Assembly: GCF_000515395.1 (NCBI RefSeq)
Contig: NZ_KI911782.1
Coordinates: 783,090-847,089, forward strand
Source: Jiangella gansuensis DSM 44835
Lineage (GTDB): Bacteria; Actinomycetota; Actinomycetes; Jiangellales; Jiangellaceae
DNA length: 64,000 nucleotides
Direction of reading: 5' to 3'
Made by a program: the position numbers and the translations under genes. The notes below the pieces were generated by a model. It was not told the DNA's origin, ran no database searches, and was given only the letters and a program-made list of their open reading frames with translations. Shown piece by piece: positions 1 through 7,497 of the stretch (the first letter of the stretch is position 1; each line of letters opens with the position of its first letter).

Positions 1-208
1 CGAGCTCTTCGGCGACCTCGGGGTCGGCGCGACCCCACCGTCCGGCACTCCGTCCGGCGCTCCGTCCGGAGACGACGAGCCGCTCCTCGACACCACGTTG
101 AGCGGTCGTCGTGCCCGCGATGACGACAAGGCCGAGGAGATCGACGAGATCACCGAGGGCGGGACGCAGTACCGCGGCCGCCGCGCCCGGCGCTCCGACA
201 CGGCCTGA
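1..208 (+). CDS. C-terminal fragment of an unidentified protein
   Basis: The window opens inside a reading frame (frame 2) that stops at TGA 206-208. The visible 68 residues are a low-complexity tail: a Pro/Ser/Gly/Thr stretch (repeated PSG units), then an acidic segment (DDDKAEEIDEITEG) and an Arg-rich end (YRGRRARRSDTA). A charged, probably disordered C-terminus is all that can be seen and the family is not recognisable. Codon use is GC-rich in third positions, as in neighbouring genes, which supports it being coding. A 6-bp inverted repeat follows at 233-251. Confidence 0.6.
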   Translation, partial: ELFGDLGVGATPPSGTPSGAPSGDDEPLLDTTLSGRRARDDDKAEEIDEITEGGTQYRGRRARRSDTA

Positions 209-231
209 ACAGCGCGTTTTCGAATCGTGAA

Positions 232-252
232 GCCCGAGGCCGGCGCTCGGGG
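232..252 (+). terminator. Hairpin after the first gene
   Basis: CCCGAG (233-238) pairs with CTCGGG (246-251) across a 7-nt GC-rich loop, about 25 nt after the stop of the preceding gene. There is no T-run, so termination is an inference from position only. Confidence 0.3.
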
Positions 253-335
253 CGGTCATGCCTGCCGTGGCCCGACCGCCAGGTCTGTCAACCGCCCCGC
301 TGTGCCAGGAGCGTCATAGTGTTATGCGACTGGAA

Positions 336-363
336 CTTAGCAAGGGTAATGAGTTAACCTAAG
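336..363. promoter_or_regulatory. Candidate MarR operator
   Basis: CTTAG (336-340) and CTAAG (359-363) form the outer arms of an inverted repeat around a second imperfect palindrome, GGTAATGAGTTAACC (345-359). It lies immediately upstream of the GTG start of the MarR gene at 368, in an AT-rich patch. Autoregulation by the downstream MarR protein is the usual arrangement in this family and is inferred here. Confidence 0.5.
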
Positions 364-367
364 CAAA

Positions 368-847
368 GTGTCAGCTGCGAAGATCTCTCCCACCCCGCCG
401 CCGGCCCGGTCCGGGTCGGTGAAGCCGCGTACCCAGGCCGGCCTCGCCAGCTCGTTGCGCATCGCGGTCGGCCGCTTGAGCCGGCGCATCCGCAACGAAC
501 GCGAGGACGACTCCCTCACCCTCAATCAGCTCTCCGCCCTGGGCGTGCTCGAACGCAAGGGCCCCATGCCGGTCGGTGAGCTCGCCGCGTGTGAGCGGGT
601 ACGCCCGCCGTCCATGACCCGCACCGTCTCCGCGCTGGAGGAACTCGGGCTCGTCGTCCGGGGGCCCCAGCCGGCCGACCGGCGGGTCGCCGTCGTCCGT
701 ATCACCGAAGCCGGGCTCGCCCGCACCGCCGCCGACCGCAAGCGGCGCGACGCCTGGCTGACACATCGGCTGCGCGAGCTCTCGCCGGACGAGCGTGAGC
801 GCCTGCGTGCCGCGCTGCCCGTGCTCGAGAAGCTGGCGGGCCTGTGA
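368..847 (+). CDS. MarR-family transcriptional regulator
   Basis: A 159-residue MarR-type regulator. A Ser/Pro-rich N-terminal tail of about 25 residues precedes a winged helix: LTLNQLSALGVLERKG, then the recognition helix around RVRPPSMTRTVSALEELGL and the wing GPQPADRRVAVVRITEAG (Asp-Arg-Arg typical of the MarR wing). The GTG at 368 is used because the candidate operator lies directly upstream; an SD is not evident, so leaderless initiation is possible. The stop overlaps the start of an MFS exporter by 4 bp (GTGA), so the two are co-transcribed. It probably represses its own operon and senses a compound exported by the MFS protein (inferred). Confidence 0.9.
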   Translation: MSAAKISPTPPPARSGSVKPRTQAGLASSLRIAVGRLSRRIRNEREDDSLTLNQLSALGVLERKGPMPVGELAACERVRPPSMTRTVSALEELGLVVRGPQPADRRVAVVRITEAGLARTAADRKRRDAWLTHRLRELSPDERERLRAALPVLEKLAGL

Positions 848-2196
848 GCCCGACATTCAGCTCCCTCCGGCACCGTGATTACCGGCTGTACTGGTCGAGC
901 ATGTTCCTGTCCAACGTCGGCACCTGGATGCAGCGCATCGCCCAGGACTGGCTGGTGCTGGTGGTGCTCGGCGGCGGCGCGCAAGCGGTGGGCATCACCA
1001 CGGGCCTGCAGTTCCTGCCGTTCCTGCTGGTCGCGCCGTTCGGCGGGCTGCTCGCCGACCGGTTCCCCAAGCGCAACCTGCTGATCGTCACCAACGCGTT
1101 CCTCGGCCTGGTCGGCCTGGTGCTCGGTGTGCTCACGCTGACCGGCCTGGCCCAGATCTGGCACGTCTACGTGCTGGCGTTCCTGCTCGGCGTTGGTACG
1201 GCGCTGGACAACCCGTCCCGGCAGGCGTTCGTCTCCGAGCTGGTGCAGAAGGACGACCTCACCAACGCCGTCGCACTCAACAGCGCTTCGTTCAACGCCG
1301 CGCGGCTGATCGGCCCGGCGCTCGCTGGCGTGCTGATCGGGCTGATCGGCACCGGCTGGGTGTTCATCCTCAACGGCGCCTCCTTCATCTCACCCATCCT
1401 GGCGCTGATCCTGCTGCGCCGGCACGTCGACCGGCCGGTGCGCGAGCAGGGAAAGACGGGGACGTACTCGCAGCTGCGCGAGGGCGTGCGGTACGTGCGG
1501 TCCCGGCCGGACCTGATCATGGTCTTGACCATCATGTTCGGGCTCGGCACGTTCGGCATGAACTTCCAGATGACGATGGCGCTGATGGCCACCGACGTCT
1601 ACGGCAAGGGCTCCAGTGAGTACGGCCTGCTCGGCTCCGTGATGGCCATCGGCACGCTGTCCGGTGCGCTGATCGCGGCCCGCCGGCGGGTGCCACGCCG
1701 ACGGCTCGTCGTCGGTGGCGCCGTGGTGTTCGGCCTGTTCGAGATCCTCTCCGGCCTGATGCCGTCGTACACGCTCTTCGCCATCTCGCTGGTGCCGGTC
1801 GGCGTCATCGCCATGACCGTCATGACGGCGGCCAACGCGTACGTCCAGACGACGGTGCCGCAGTACGTCCGCGGCCGGGTCATGTCGCTGTACATGATGA
1901 TCTTCATGGGCGGTACGCCTGCCGGCGCGCCGGTCATCGGCTTCGTCGCCGACGCGTTCGGCGCACGCTGGTCGCTGCTCGGCGGCGGCATCCTCACCGT
2001 GCTGTTCGCACTCGGCGCGCTGGTTCTGCTGGCACCCAAGAGTGGCGTGGTGGTGCGCACCCGGCTGCGTCCGCGGCCCGGGCTGGTCGTCGTCACCCGG
2101 CCGGTGAACACCGAACAGCCGGCGCCGGCGGACCCCGCCCGCGCACCGGTGGCGGCACCGCCGGCGGCGCGCAGTCCGGTGAAGTCCGCGCCGTGA
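844..2196 (+). CDS. MFS transporter, transmembrane secretion effector type
   Basis: A 450-residue major facilitator of the MFS_3 (enterobactin-exporter-like) class, with about 12 hydrophobic segments. The N-terminus SLRHRDYRLYWSSMFLSNVGTWMQRIAQDWLV is characteristic of this class (FRxYWxxxxxSxxGxWMQ). The loop 2-3 motif appears as GGLLADRFPKRNLL. The last about 60 residues are a Pro/Ala-rich cytoplasmic tail. It starts with GTG inside the stop of the MarR gene, so translation is probably coupled. It is likely a proton-driven efflux pump for a hydrophobic compound or secondary metabolite; the substrate cannot be read from sequence. Confidence 0.9.
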   Translation: MSPTFSSLRHRDYRLYWSSMFLSNVGTWMQRIAQDWLVLVVLGGGAQAVGITTGLQFLPFLLVAPFGGLLADRFPKRNLLIVTNAFLGLVGLVLGVLTLTGLAQIWHVYVLAFLLGVGTALDNPSRQAFVSELVQKDDLTNAVALNSASFNAARLIGPALAGVLIGLIGTGWVFILNGASFISPILALILLRRHVDRPVREQGKTGTYSQLREGVRYVRSRPDLIMVLTIMFGLGTFGMNFQMTMALMATDVYGKGSSEYGLLGSVMAIGTLSGALIAARRRVPRRRLVVGGAVVFGLFEILSGLMPSYTLFAISLVPVGVIAMTVMTAANAYVQTTVPQYVRGRVMSLYMMIFMGGTPAGAPVIGFVADAFGARWSLLGGGILTVLFALGALVLLAPKSGVVVRTRLRPRPGLVVVTRPVNTEQPAPADPARAPVAAPPAARSPVKSAP

Positions 2197-2759
2197 GGCT
2201 GTTCGCCGCCGCGGTGCCGCCACCCGACGCCGTCGACCACCTGGTGCGGGCTCTGGGCCCGGTCCGGGCGCGCGACCACGACCGGCGGCTGCGTTGGGCC
2301 GAGCCCGCGGGGTGGCACGTCACCCTGGCGTTCTACGGCGAGGTCGGCGACGGGCTGCTGGCCGGCCTGAGCGAGCGGATCGGCCGTGCGGCCGGCCGGC
2401 ACCCGCGCGCACAGGTGCGGTTCTCGGGCGCCGGGCGGTTCGGCGCGGCGGTGCTGTGGGTGGGCGTCCACGGCGACACCGAGGTGCTGCGCCGGCTGGC
2501 CCGGTCGACGATCGCGGCCGGCCGACGCGCGGGCGTCCGGCACGAGCCCGGTCGGACCCGGCAGCGGTTCCGGCCCCACCTCACGCTGGCGAGGTCGCGG
2601 CAACCCACGGATCTGCGGCCGTACGTCGAAGGGCTGGCGGACTACGCCGGTCCGGTGTGGACCATGAACGAGGTCACCCTGCTGTGCTCGCATCCCGGGC
2701 CGGTGGGCGTCGGGCCACGGTACGAGGCGATGGGCCGGTTCCCGCTGGCCGCTCGCTGA
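2193..2759 (+). CDS. thpR: RNA 2',3'-cyclic phosphodiesterase (2H phosphoesterase)
   Basis: A 188-residue member of the 2'-5' RNA ligase/ThpR family. It has the two HxTx catalytic motifs of the 2H fold: WHVTLAFYGE near residue 45 and RPHLTLARS near residue 130. The N-terminus RLFAAAVPPPDAVDHL and the closing TLLCSHPGPVGVGPRYE match the bacterial family end to end. The family hydrolyses 2',3'-cyclic phosphate RNA ends to 2'-phosphates. The GTG start overlaps the upstream MFS stop (GTGA), placing it third in the marR-mfs-thpR operon; a functional link to efflux is not obvious. Confidence 0.9.
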   Translation: MRLFAAAVPPPDAVDHLVRALGPVRARDHDRRLRWAEPAGWHVTLAFYGEVGDGLLAGLSERIGRAAGRHPRAQVRFSGAGRFGAAVLWVGVHGDTEVLRRLARSTIAAGRRAGVRHEPGRTRQRFRPHLTLARSRQPTDLRPYVEGLADYAGPVWTMNEVTLLCSHPGPVGVGPRYEAMGRFPLAAR

Positions 2760-2768
2760 CCGGAACGG

Positions 2769-2852
2769 TCAGAACAGGGTGGCGACCGCCACGACGACCA
2801 GCATCACGATCAATGTCGCCGTCACCAGTTGGCGGGTGGTCTTCGGCCGCAC
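2769..2852 (-). CDS. Possible small single-pass membrane protein
   Basis: Reading the minus strand from GTG 2852 gives a 27-residue peptide. A basic N-terminus (RPKTTRQ) is followed by one hydrophobic helix (LVTATLIVMLVVVAVATLF) that ends at the stop codon. An SD-like GGAGAGGGGG sits about 6-14 nt upstream of the GTG. The hydrophobic run and SD suggest a real small protein, but the frame stays open upstream without a good ATG, and the length makes chance possible. It converges on thpR, with stops 10 bp apart. Confidence 0.4.
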   Translation of the reverse strand: MRPKTTRQLVTATLIVMLVVVAVATLF

Positions 2853-3193
2853 CGCCGCCCCCTCTCCACGCTTCCCGCGCTCAGCGTACGCGCCCGCCGC
2901 CGGCCGGTGATCGACGGGACCGGCGGCGACGCCGGAGACGCGGCGGATGCGATCACCCGACGGCGTTGACCACGAGGATGACTGGTGATCATCGCGGTGT
3001 GGACTTCATCGGCAAAGGAGCATGGTCGAGCCTGCGAGCTGCTCAGATGCTGGTAGCCGGAGCGGAATTCGCCGCCCACGCGGCCCATTCGCAGAGGACC
3101 GAACGGATGATCCCCAGCACCAGGTCACACACTCTATGGTGGTCTCAGGAACACGACGGGGGAATAAAAAGGTTCCAGCCGATGGCGGAACCA
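2853..3193. other. Gene-free interval with tandem hairpins
   Basis: About 340 bp without a convincing gene. A short + strand frame begins at ATG 3022 after a good SD (AAGGAGC), but it runs antisense through serC and is not believed. Near the right edge a perfect 6-bp inverted repeat GGTTCC/GGAACC (3171-3192), preceded by an A-rich stretch (GGAATAAAAA), sits directly before the strong terminator at 3194-3240. Two hairpins in series ending in a T-run could be the 3' end of a small + strand transcript. Confidence 0.35.
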
Positions 3194-3240
3194 AACAACG
3201 CGCCCGGCCGCTGACGCGAATCGCGGCCGGGCGTTGTTTT
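3194..3240. terminator. Strong rho-independent terminator, probably bidirectional
   Basis: An inverted repeat of about 16 bp (arms 3194-3211 and 3223-3238, with a 2-nt bulge) encloses an 11-nt loop and is followed by TTTT on the + strand; the minus strand also shows TTGTTT after the stem. It lies 27 bp beyond the stop of serC (minus strand) and is the obvious serC terminator. It would also stop any + strand transcript from 2.8-3.2 kb. Confidence 0.85.
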
Positions 3241-3266
3241 GTGTCTCGCGCCGGGCGGGAGCCGCC

Positions 3267-4427
<1,161 letters not shown>

Positions 4428-4467
4428 TCAGGGTGACGACACTGTCAGATCGGCCATTGTGCCGCAT

Positions 4468-4497
4468 CGCCCGGGCAGCCGCGAAGCCGCCCGGGCG
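4468..4497 (-). terminator. GC-rich hairpin between citrate synthase and serC
   Basis: CGCCCGGGC (4468-4476) pairs with GCCCGGGCG (4489-4497), and the stem continues toward a small central loop. It lies about 40 bp past the citrate synthase stop on the minus strand and about 75 bp before the serC start. No T-run is present. It may terminate citrate synthase transcripts or act within the serC leader. Confidence 0.5.
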
Positions 4498-4533
4498 AAC
4501 TCGTCTCGGATACGTGCGATCAGCGTGGTGTGA

Positions 4534-5640
4534 TCACGCCGCCCAGCTGGCGTTCCAGCCCGGAACGGAGTCGGGGGTACGCGGACCCGGCCCGGTGTAT
4601 TTGGCCGACGGCCGCACCAGCCGGCCGGTCTTCTTCTGCTCGAGGATGTGCGCGCACCAGCCGGCGGTGCGGGCACAGGTGAACATCGAGGTGAACATGG
4701 ACGCCGGCACCTCGGCGAAGTCGAGCACGATGGCGGCCCAGAACTCCACGTTCGTGGCGAGCACGCGGTCCGGCTTGCGCTCGTGCAGCTCCGACAGAGC
4801 CGCCTTCTCGAACGCCTCGGCAACCTCGTAGCGCGGCGCGCCCAGCTCACGGGCCACCCGGCGCAGGGTGCGAGCACGCGGGTCCTCGGCGCGGTAGACG
4901 CGGTGGCCGAAGCCCATGAGCCGCTCGCCGCTGTCGAGCACGCGCTTCACGTAACCCAGGGGATCGCCGGTGCGCTCGATCTCCTCGATCATGGCGAGCA
5001 CCCGCGACGGCGCACCGCCGTGCAGCGGCCCGCTCATCGCCCCGACGGCCGCGGACAGTGACGCGGCGACGTCGGCGCCGGTGGAGGCGACCACCCGCGC
5101 GGTGAACGTCGAGGCGTTCATACCGTGCTCGGCGGCCGAGGTGAGGTAGGCGTCCACGGCAGCGGTGTGCCGCGGGTCGGGCTCGCCGCGCCACCGGGTC
5201 ATGAACTGCTCGACGATGCTGCCGGCCTCGGCGACGACGGCGTCGGGCACCTGTGCCTGCCCGGTCGCCTCGCGGGCGGACTGGGCGACGAACGACAATG
5301 CCGTCGACGCGGTGCGCGCCAGCTGATCGCGGGCGTCGTCGTCGCTGGTGTCGAGCAGTGGCTGGAACCCCCACAGCGGGGCCAGCGTGGCCACCGCGCT
5401 CTGGGTGTCGACCCGGACGTCGCCGGTGTGCACCGGCAGCTGCAGTGGCTCGGCCGGCGGCAGGCCCGGGTCGAAGCTGCCGTCGACCAGCAGGCCCCAG
5501 ACGTTGCCGAACGGCACCCGGCCGACGAGGTCGTCGATGTCGACGCCGCGGTACCGCAGCGCGCTGCCTTCCTTGTCAGGTTCGGCGATGTGCGTCTCGA
5601 AAGCGACGACACCCTCAAGGCCATGCATGACCTCGGACAT
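4534..5640 (-). CDS. Citrate synthase (short type II, GltA2/CitA-like)
   Basis: A 368-residue citrate synthase that condenses oxaloacetate and acetyl-CoA. The start SEVMHGLEGVVAFETHIAEPDKEGSALRYRG matches the short actinobacterial 'citrate synthase 2' rather than the longer GltA. Family signatures are EHGMN (H172), GPLHGGA (H207), GFGHRVY (H246) and LDFAEVP (D307); H207, H246 and D307 occupy the catalytic positions. It is divergent from pdxH across a 164-bp region with a perfect palindrome, and lies upstream of serC on the same strand, from which it is separated by a hairpin. Some short-type enzymes act as 2-methylcitrate synthases, so substrate preference is open. Confidence 0.93.
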   Translation of the reverse strand: MSEVMHGLEGVVAFETHIAEPDKEGSALRYRGVDIDDLVGRVPFGNVWGLLVDGSFDPGLPPAEPLQLPVHTGDVRVDTQSAVATLAPLWGFQPLLDTSDDDARDQLARTASTALSFVAQSAREATGQAQVPDAVVAEAGSIVEQFMTRWRGEPDPRHTAAVDAYLTSAAEHGMNASTFTARVVASTGADVAASLSAAVGAMSGPLHGGAPSRVLAMIEEIERTGDPLGYVKRVLDSGERLMGFGHRVYRAEDPRARTLRRVARELGAPRYEVAEAFEKAALSELHERKPDRVLATNVEFWAAIVLDFAEVPASMFTSMFTCARTAGWCAHILEQKKTGRLVRPSAKYTGPGPRTPDSVPGWNASWAA

Positions 5641-5733
5641 TCAGTCTCCATTCGTGGTGCGCTCACGGCCCCCTCTCATCATGCCCCCCACCTGGTGGGT
5701 CTGGACAAGTTGCGACAATGTGAATGTGTGGTT

Positions 5734-5761
5734 TCCCACAGTGTGATACGCCACTGTGGGA
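5734..5761. promoter_or_regulatory. Perfect 10-bp inverted repeat in the citrate synthase/pdxH divergent promoter
   Basis: TCCCACAGTG (5734-5743) and CACTGTGGGA (5752-5761) are exact reverse complements separated by 8 bp. A related half-site CACAGTGGG follows at 5771-5779. Position and symmetry suggest a dimeric repressor or activator site controlling one or both divergent genes. No known actinobacterial motif is matched with certainty. Confidence 0.6.
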
Positions 5762-5804
5762 TCGAGGTGACACAGTGGGTGCCGTGGAGGAAGGACTGCC
5801 CCGG

Positions 5805-6422
5805 ATGCGCCGCCGGTACACCGCCGGACGGCTGCTCGAGAGCGACGTCGCGGCCGATCCGTTCGAGGAGTTCCGCGCCTGGATGCACGACGCCGTGACC
5901 GCCGGCCTGGTCGAACCGAACGCCATGGTGCTGTCCACCGCCGGGCCGGACGGTCAGCCGAGCAGCCGGACGGTGCTGCTCAAGGGCATCGACGACGGCG
6001 GCTTCGTCTTCTTCACCAACCGTGGATCGCGCAAGGCGGCGGACATCGAGGCGAACCCACGGGTGGCGCTGTGCTTCCCGTGGATCGCGATGGAACGCCA
6101 GGTCCTGGTGTGCGGGGTCGCCCGGCCGGTGTCGCGCGCCGCGAGCCTTGCCTACTGGGTTACCCGGCCGCGGGAGTCACAACTGGGCGCCTGGGCCAGC
6201 CAGCAGTCGGCGGTCATCAGCAGCCGCGAAGACCTGGAAGCCGTCGCGGCCGAGGTGGCCGAGCGTTATCCCGCCGACGTGCCGCTGCCGGATTTCTGGG
6301 GCGGCTACCGGGTGGAACCGTCGTCGGTGGAGTTCTGGCAGGGCGGCGTCGCTCGCCTCCACGACCGGCTGCGCTACCGCCGCGAGGACGAGCGTTGGGT
6401 CGTCGAGCGACTCTCACCCTGA
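5805..6422 (+). CDS. pdxH: Pyridoxamine 5'-phosphate oxidase
   Basis: A 205-residue PNPOx-family flavoenzyme making pyridoxal 5'-phosphate from PNP or PMP with FMN. It shows MRRRYTAGRLLESDVAADPF at the start, PNAMVLSTAGPDGQPSSRTVLLKG (FMN/substrate region), FFTNRGSRKAADIEANP, and the conserved C-terminal PLPDFWGGYRVEP and RLHDRLRYRR. The start ATG 5805 is preferred because GGAGGAAGG lies about 10 nt upstream and family members begin at this position; the frame stays open upstream to 5724 through the palindrome, which argues against the longer form. Supplying PLP to the nearby SerC is a sensible context. Confidence 0.95.
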   Translation: MRRRYTAGRLLESDVAADPFEEFRAWMHDAVTAGLVEPNAMVLSTAGPDGQPSSRTVLLKGIDDGGFVFFTNRGSRKAADIEANPRVALCFPWIAMERQVLVCGVARPVSRAASLAYWVTRPRESQLGAWASQQSAVISSREDLEAVAAEVAERYPADVPLPDFWGGYRVEPSSVEFWQGGVARLHDRLRYRREDERWVVERLSP

Positions 6423-6467
6423 CGGGGCGGCCGGAACGGGGTGCCCGGAACCGGCCAGAAACGGAAC

Positions 6468-6536
6468 GACCCGTGGGCTGCTTCCACGTCCGTACGGATG
6501 TGGCCCGGGCGGACCAGCGCCGGGAGCCCACGGGTC
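6468..6536. ncRNA. Predicted three-way-junction RNA structure in the pdxH downstream region
   Basis: A perfect 12-bp outer stem (GACCCGTGGGCT 6468-6479 with AGCCCACGGGTC 6525-6536) encloses two further hairpins: a near-perfect palindrome at 6484-6503 centred on CCGTACGG, and CCCGG/CCGGG arms at 6504-6524. The fold is possible on either strand. On the minus strand it lies about 80 nt downstream of the short ORF at 6614-6652 and could be the structured end of that transcript. On the + strand it is a structured pdxH 3' region. It is not matched to a named RNA family. Confidence 0.45.
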
Positions 6537-6613
6537 GGGTGACTGCTCGGTATTGCCAGCCGCGAAGCCGGCGAACCAGGGGTCACCCCCGAGTCCTGCG
6601 TCGAGCAGGGCGG

Positions 6614-6652
6614 CTAGCGAGCAGCCACCTCACGAGTCCGATAGCTATTCAC
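6614..6652 (-). CDS. 12-codon ORF with ideal ribosome binding site
   Basis: On the minus strand a full-length Shine-Dalgarno AAAGGAGGTG (6661-6670) sits 8 nt before GTG 6652, which opens a 12-residue frame (VNSYRTREVAAR) closed by TAG 6614-6616. A promoter-like pair TTGCCG/TAGCTT with 17-bp spacing lies just upstream. No protein gene follows on this strand for nearly 1 kb, so it is not an obvious leader for a downstream gene. It may be a tiny peptide or the translated head of a structured small RNA. The family is unrecognised. Confidence 0.5.
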   Translation of the reverse strand: MNSYRTREVAAR

Positions 6653-6682
6653 CGTTGGACCACCTCCTTTCCGTGTGCCTCA

Positions 6683-6711
6683 AAGCTATGCGGGTACCGA
6701 CGCCGCGGCAA
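6683..6711 (-). promoter_or_regulatory. Candidate promoter for the 12-codon ORF
   Basis: On the minus strand TTGCCG (6706-6711) and TAGCTT (6683-6688) are spaced by 17 bp, and the predicted start would give a leader of about 25 nt carrying the perfect SD. Sigma-70-like by eye only. Confidence 0.4.
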
Positions 6712-6732
6712 CGGTTTTTTCAACCGGTGAAC

Positions 6733-6756
6733 GCGGGCTGGTGAACGTCAGCCCGC
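6733..6756. terminator. 8-bp hairpin at the 3' end of the 6748-7437 gene
   Basis: GCGGGCTG (6733-6740) pairs with CAGCCCGC (6749-6756) around an 8-nt loop. The right arm is made of the last codons and stop of the minus-strand gene. Probably a transcription terminator for that gene. Confidence 0.5.
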
Positions 6757-7437
6757 GGCGGGCACGGCGATCCAGGTGGCGTGCGCGCGGCCCAGCAGCC
6801 GGCCGTCGGCGCCGTAGACGGTGGAGGCGGTCCAGGTCTTGCGGCCCTCGGTTCCCACGTATCGGCCCATGACCAGGCACGATTCGCCTGCTGCCGGCAG
6901 GTCGGCGACGTCGGCGGTCATGCGGCCCAGCACCATCGGCCGGCCCTCGATGGGTGCGGTCCAGCCGCCGGGGCAGTCCAGCGCCGCCCAGACCAGTTCC
7001 GGCCGGCCGGCGAACTCCGCCGTGACGTTCCACACACACGCGGTCCGGCCGTCGCCGAGGCGTCCAGGGAACAGCCGCAGCCCGTCGCCGGGCTCCCGGG
7101 CCGGGCCGCAGACGAAGCACTCGGGGAACGGATGGCCGGTCAGGCCCGGGTACCGGGTGGCCGCGTCGGCCGCCGCGTCCAGCGGGACGGGGTCGACCGC
7201 GGCCAGGTCGCCGTCGCCGGCGGGAACCGCCTCGGCCACCAGAGCCGCGCCGTCGACCAGCCGCAGACCGGCGCCGTCGTCGGGGGCGACCTCGAGGGGG
7301 GCGTCAAGCGGCGGCGGCGTGCGCAGCGTGACGGTGACCGGAGCGCCAGGCAGCCGCCCGGCCAGCAGCCCCGCGACGTATCCGCCGTTGCCGGACGTGG
7401 TGGGGCCGCGGAAGCGGCGCGGCACCGTCAGCGTCAT
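6748..7437 (-). CDS. Conserved actinobacterial protein, possible hotdog-fold thioesterase
   Basis: A 229-residue protein with no confident name. The central segment HPFPECFVCGPAREPGDGLR (two Cys, CxxC) is a signature of an actinobacterial family often described as hypothetical. The flanking halves (FRGPTTSGNGGYVAGLLAG near the N-terminus and YVGTEGRKTWTASTVYGADGRLLGRAHATW at the C-terminus) have the look of a PaaI-like double hotdog. ATG 7437 is chosen because the family start FRGPT follows; the longer frame runs antisense into nagA. It is divergent from nagA with a 60-bp gap. Thioesterase activity is a guess from fold resemblance. Confidence 0.75.
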   Translation of the reverse strand: MTLTVPRRFRGPTTSGNGGYVAGLLAGRLPGAPVTVTLRTPPPLDAPLEVAPDDGAGLRLVDGAALVAEAVPAGDGDLAAVDPVPLDAAADAATRYPGLTGHPFPECFVCGPAREPGDGLRLFPGRLGDGRTACVWNVTAEFAGRPELVWAALDCPGGWTAPIEGRPMVLGRMTADVADLPAAGESCLVMGRYVGTEGRKTWTASTVYGADGRLLGRAHATWIAVPAAG

Positions 7438-7497
7438 GCCGACGACGGTAGCGGTACCGTGCCGCTCGCACCCTTCGACCCATGGGAGGCACCAGAC

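Noticed and set aside
6657-6672. CCACCTCCTTTCC, identical to the 3' end region of 16S rRNA.
   Set aside because: It is an isolated 13-nt match with no rRNA sequence around it; on the other strand it is simply a very strong Shine-Dalgarno.
6540-6690. Partial likeness to a c-di-AMP (ydaO-type) riboswitch: GAACCAGGGG and CGAGTCCGATAGCTA resemble conserved segments.
   Set aside because: Distances and stems do not follow the family, no cell-wall hydrolase gene follows on the + strand, and the CGATAGCTA piece is explained as the complement of the short ORF codons on the minus strand.
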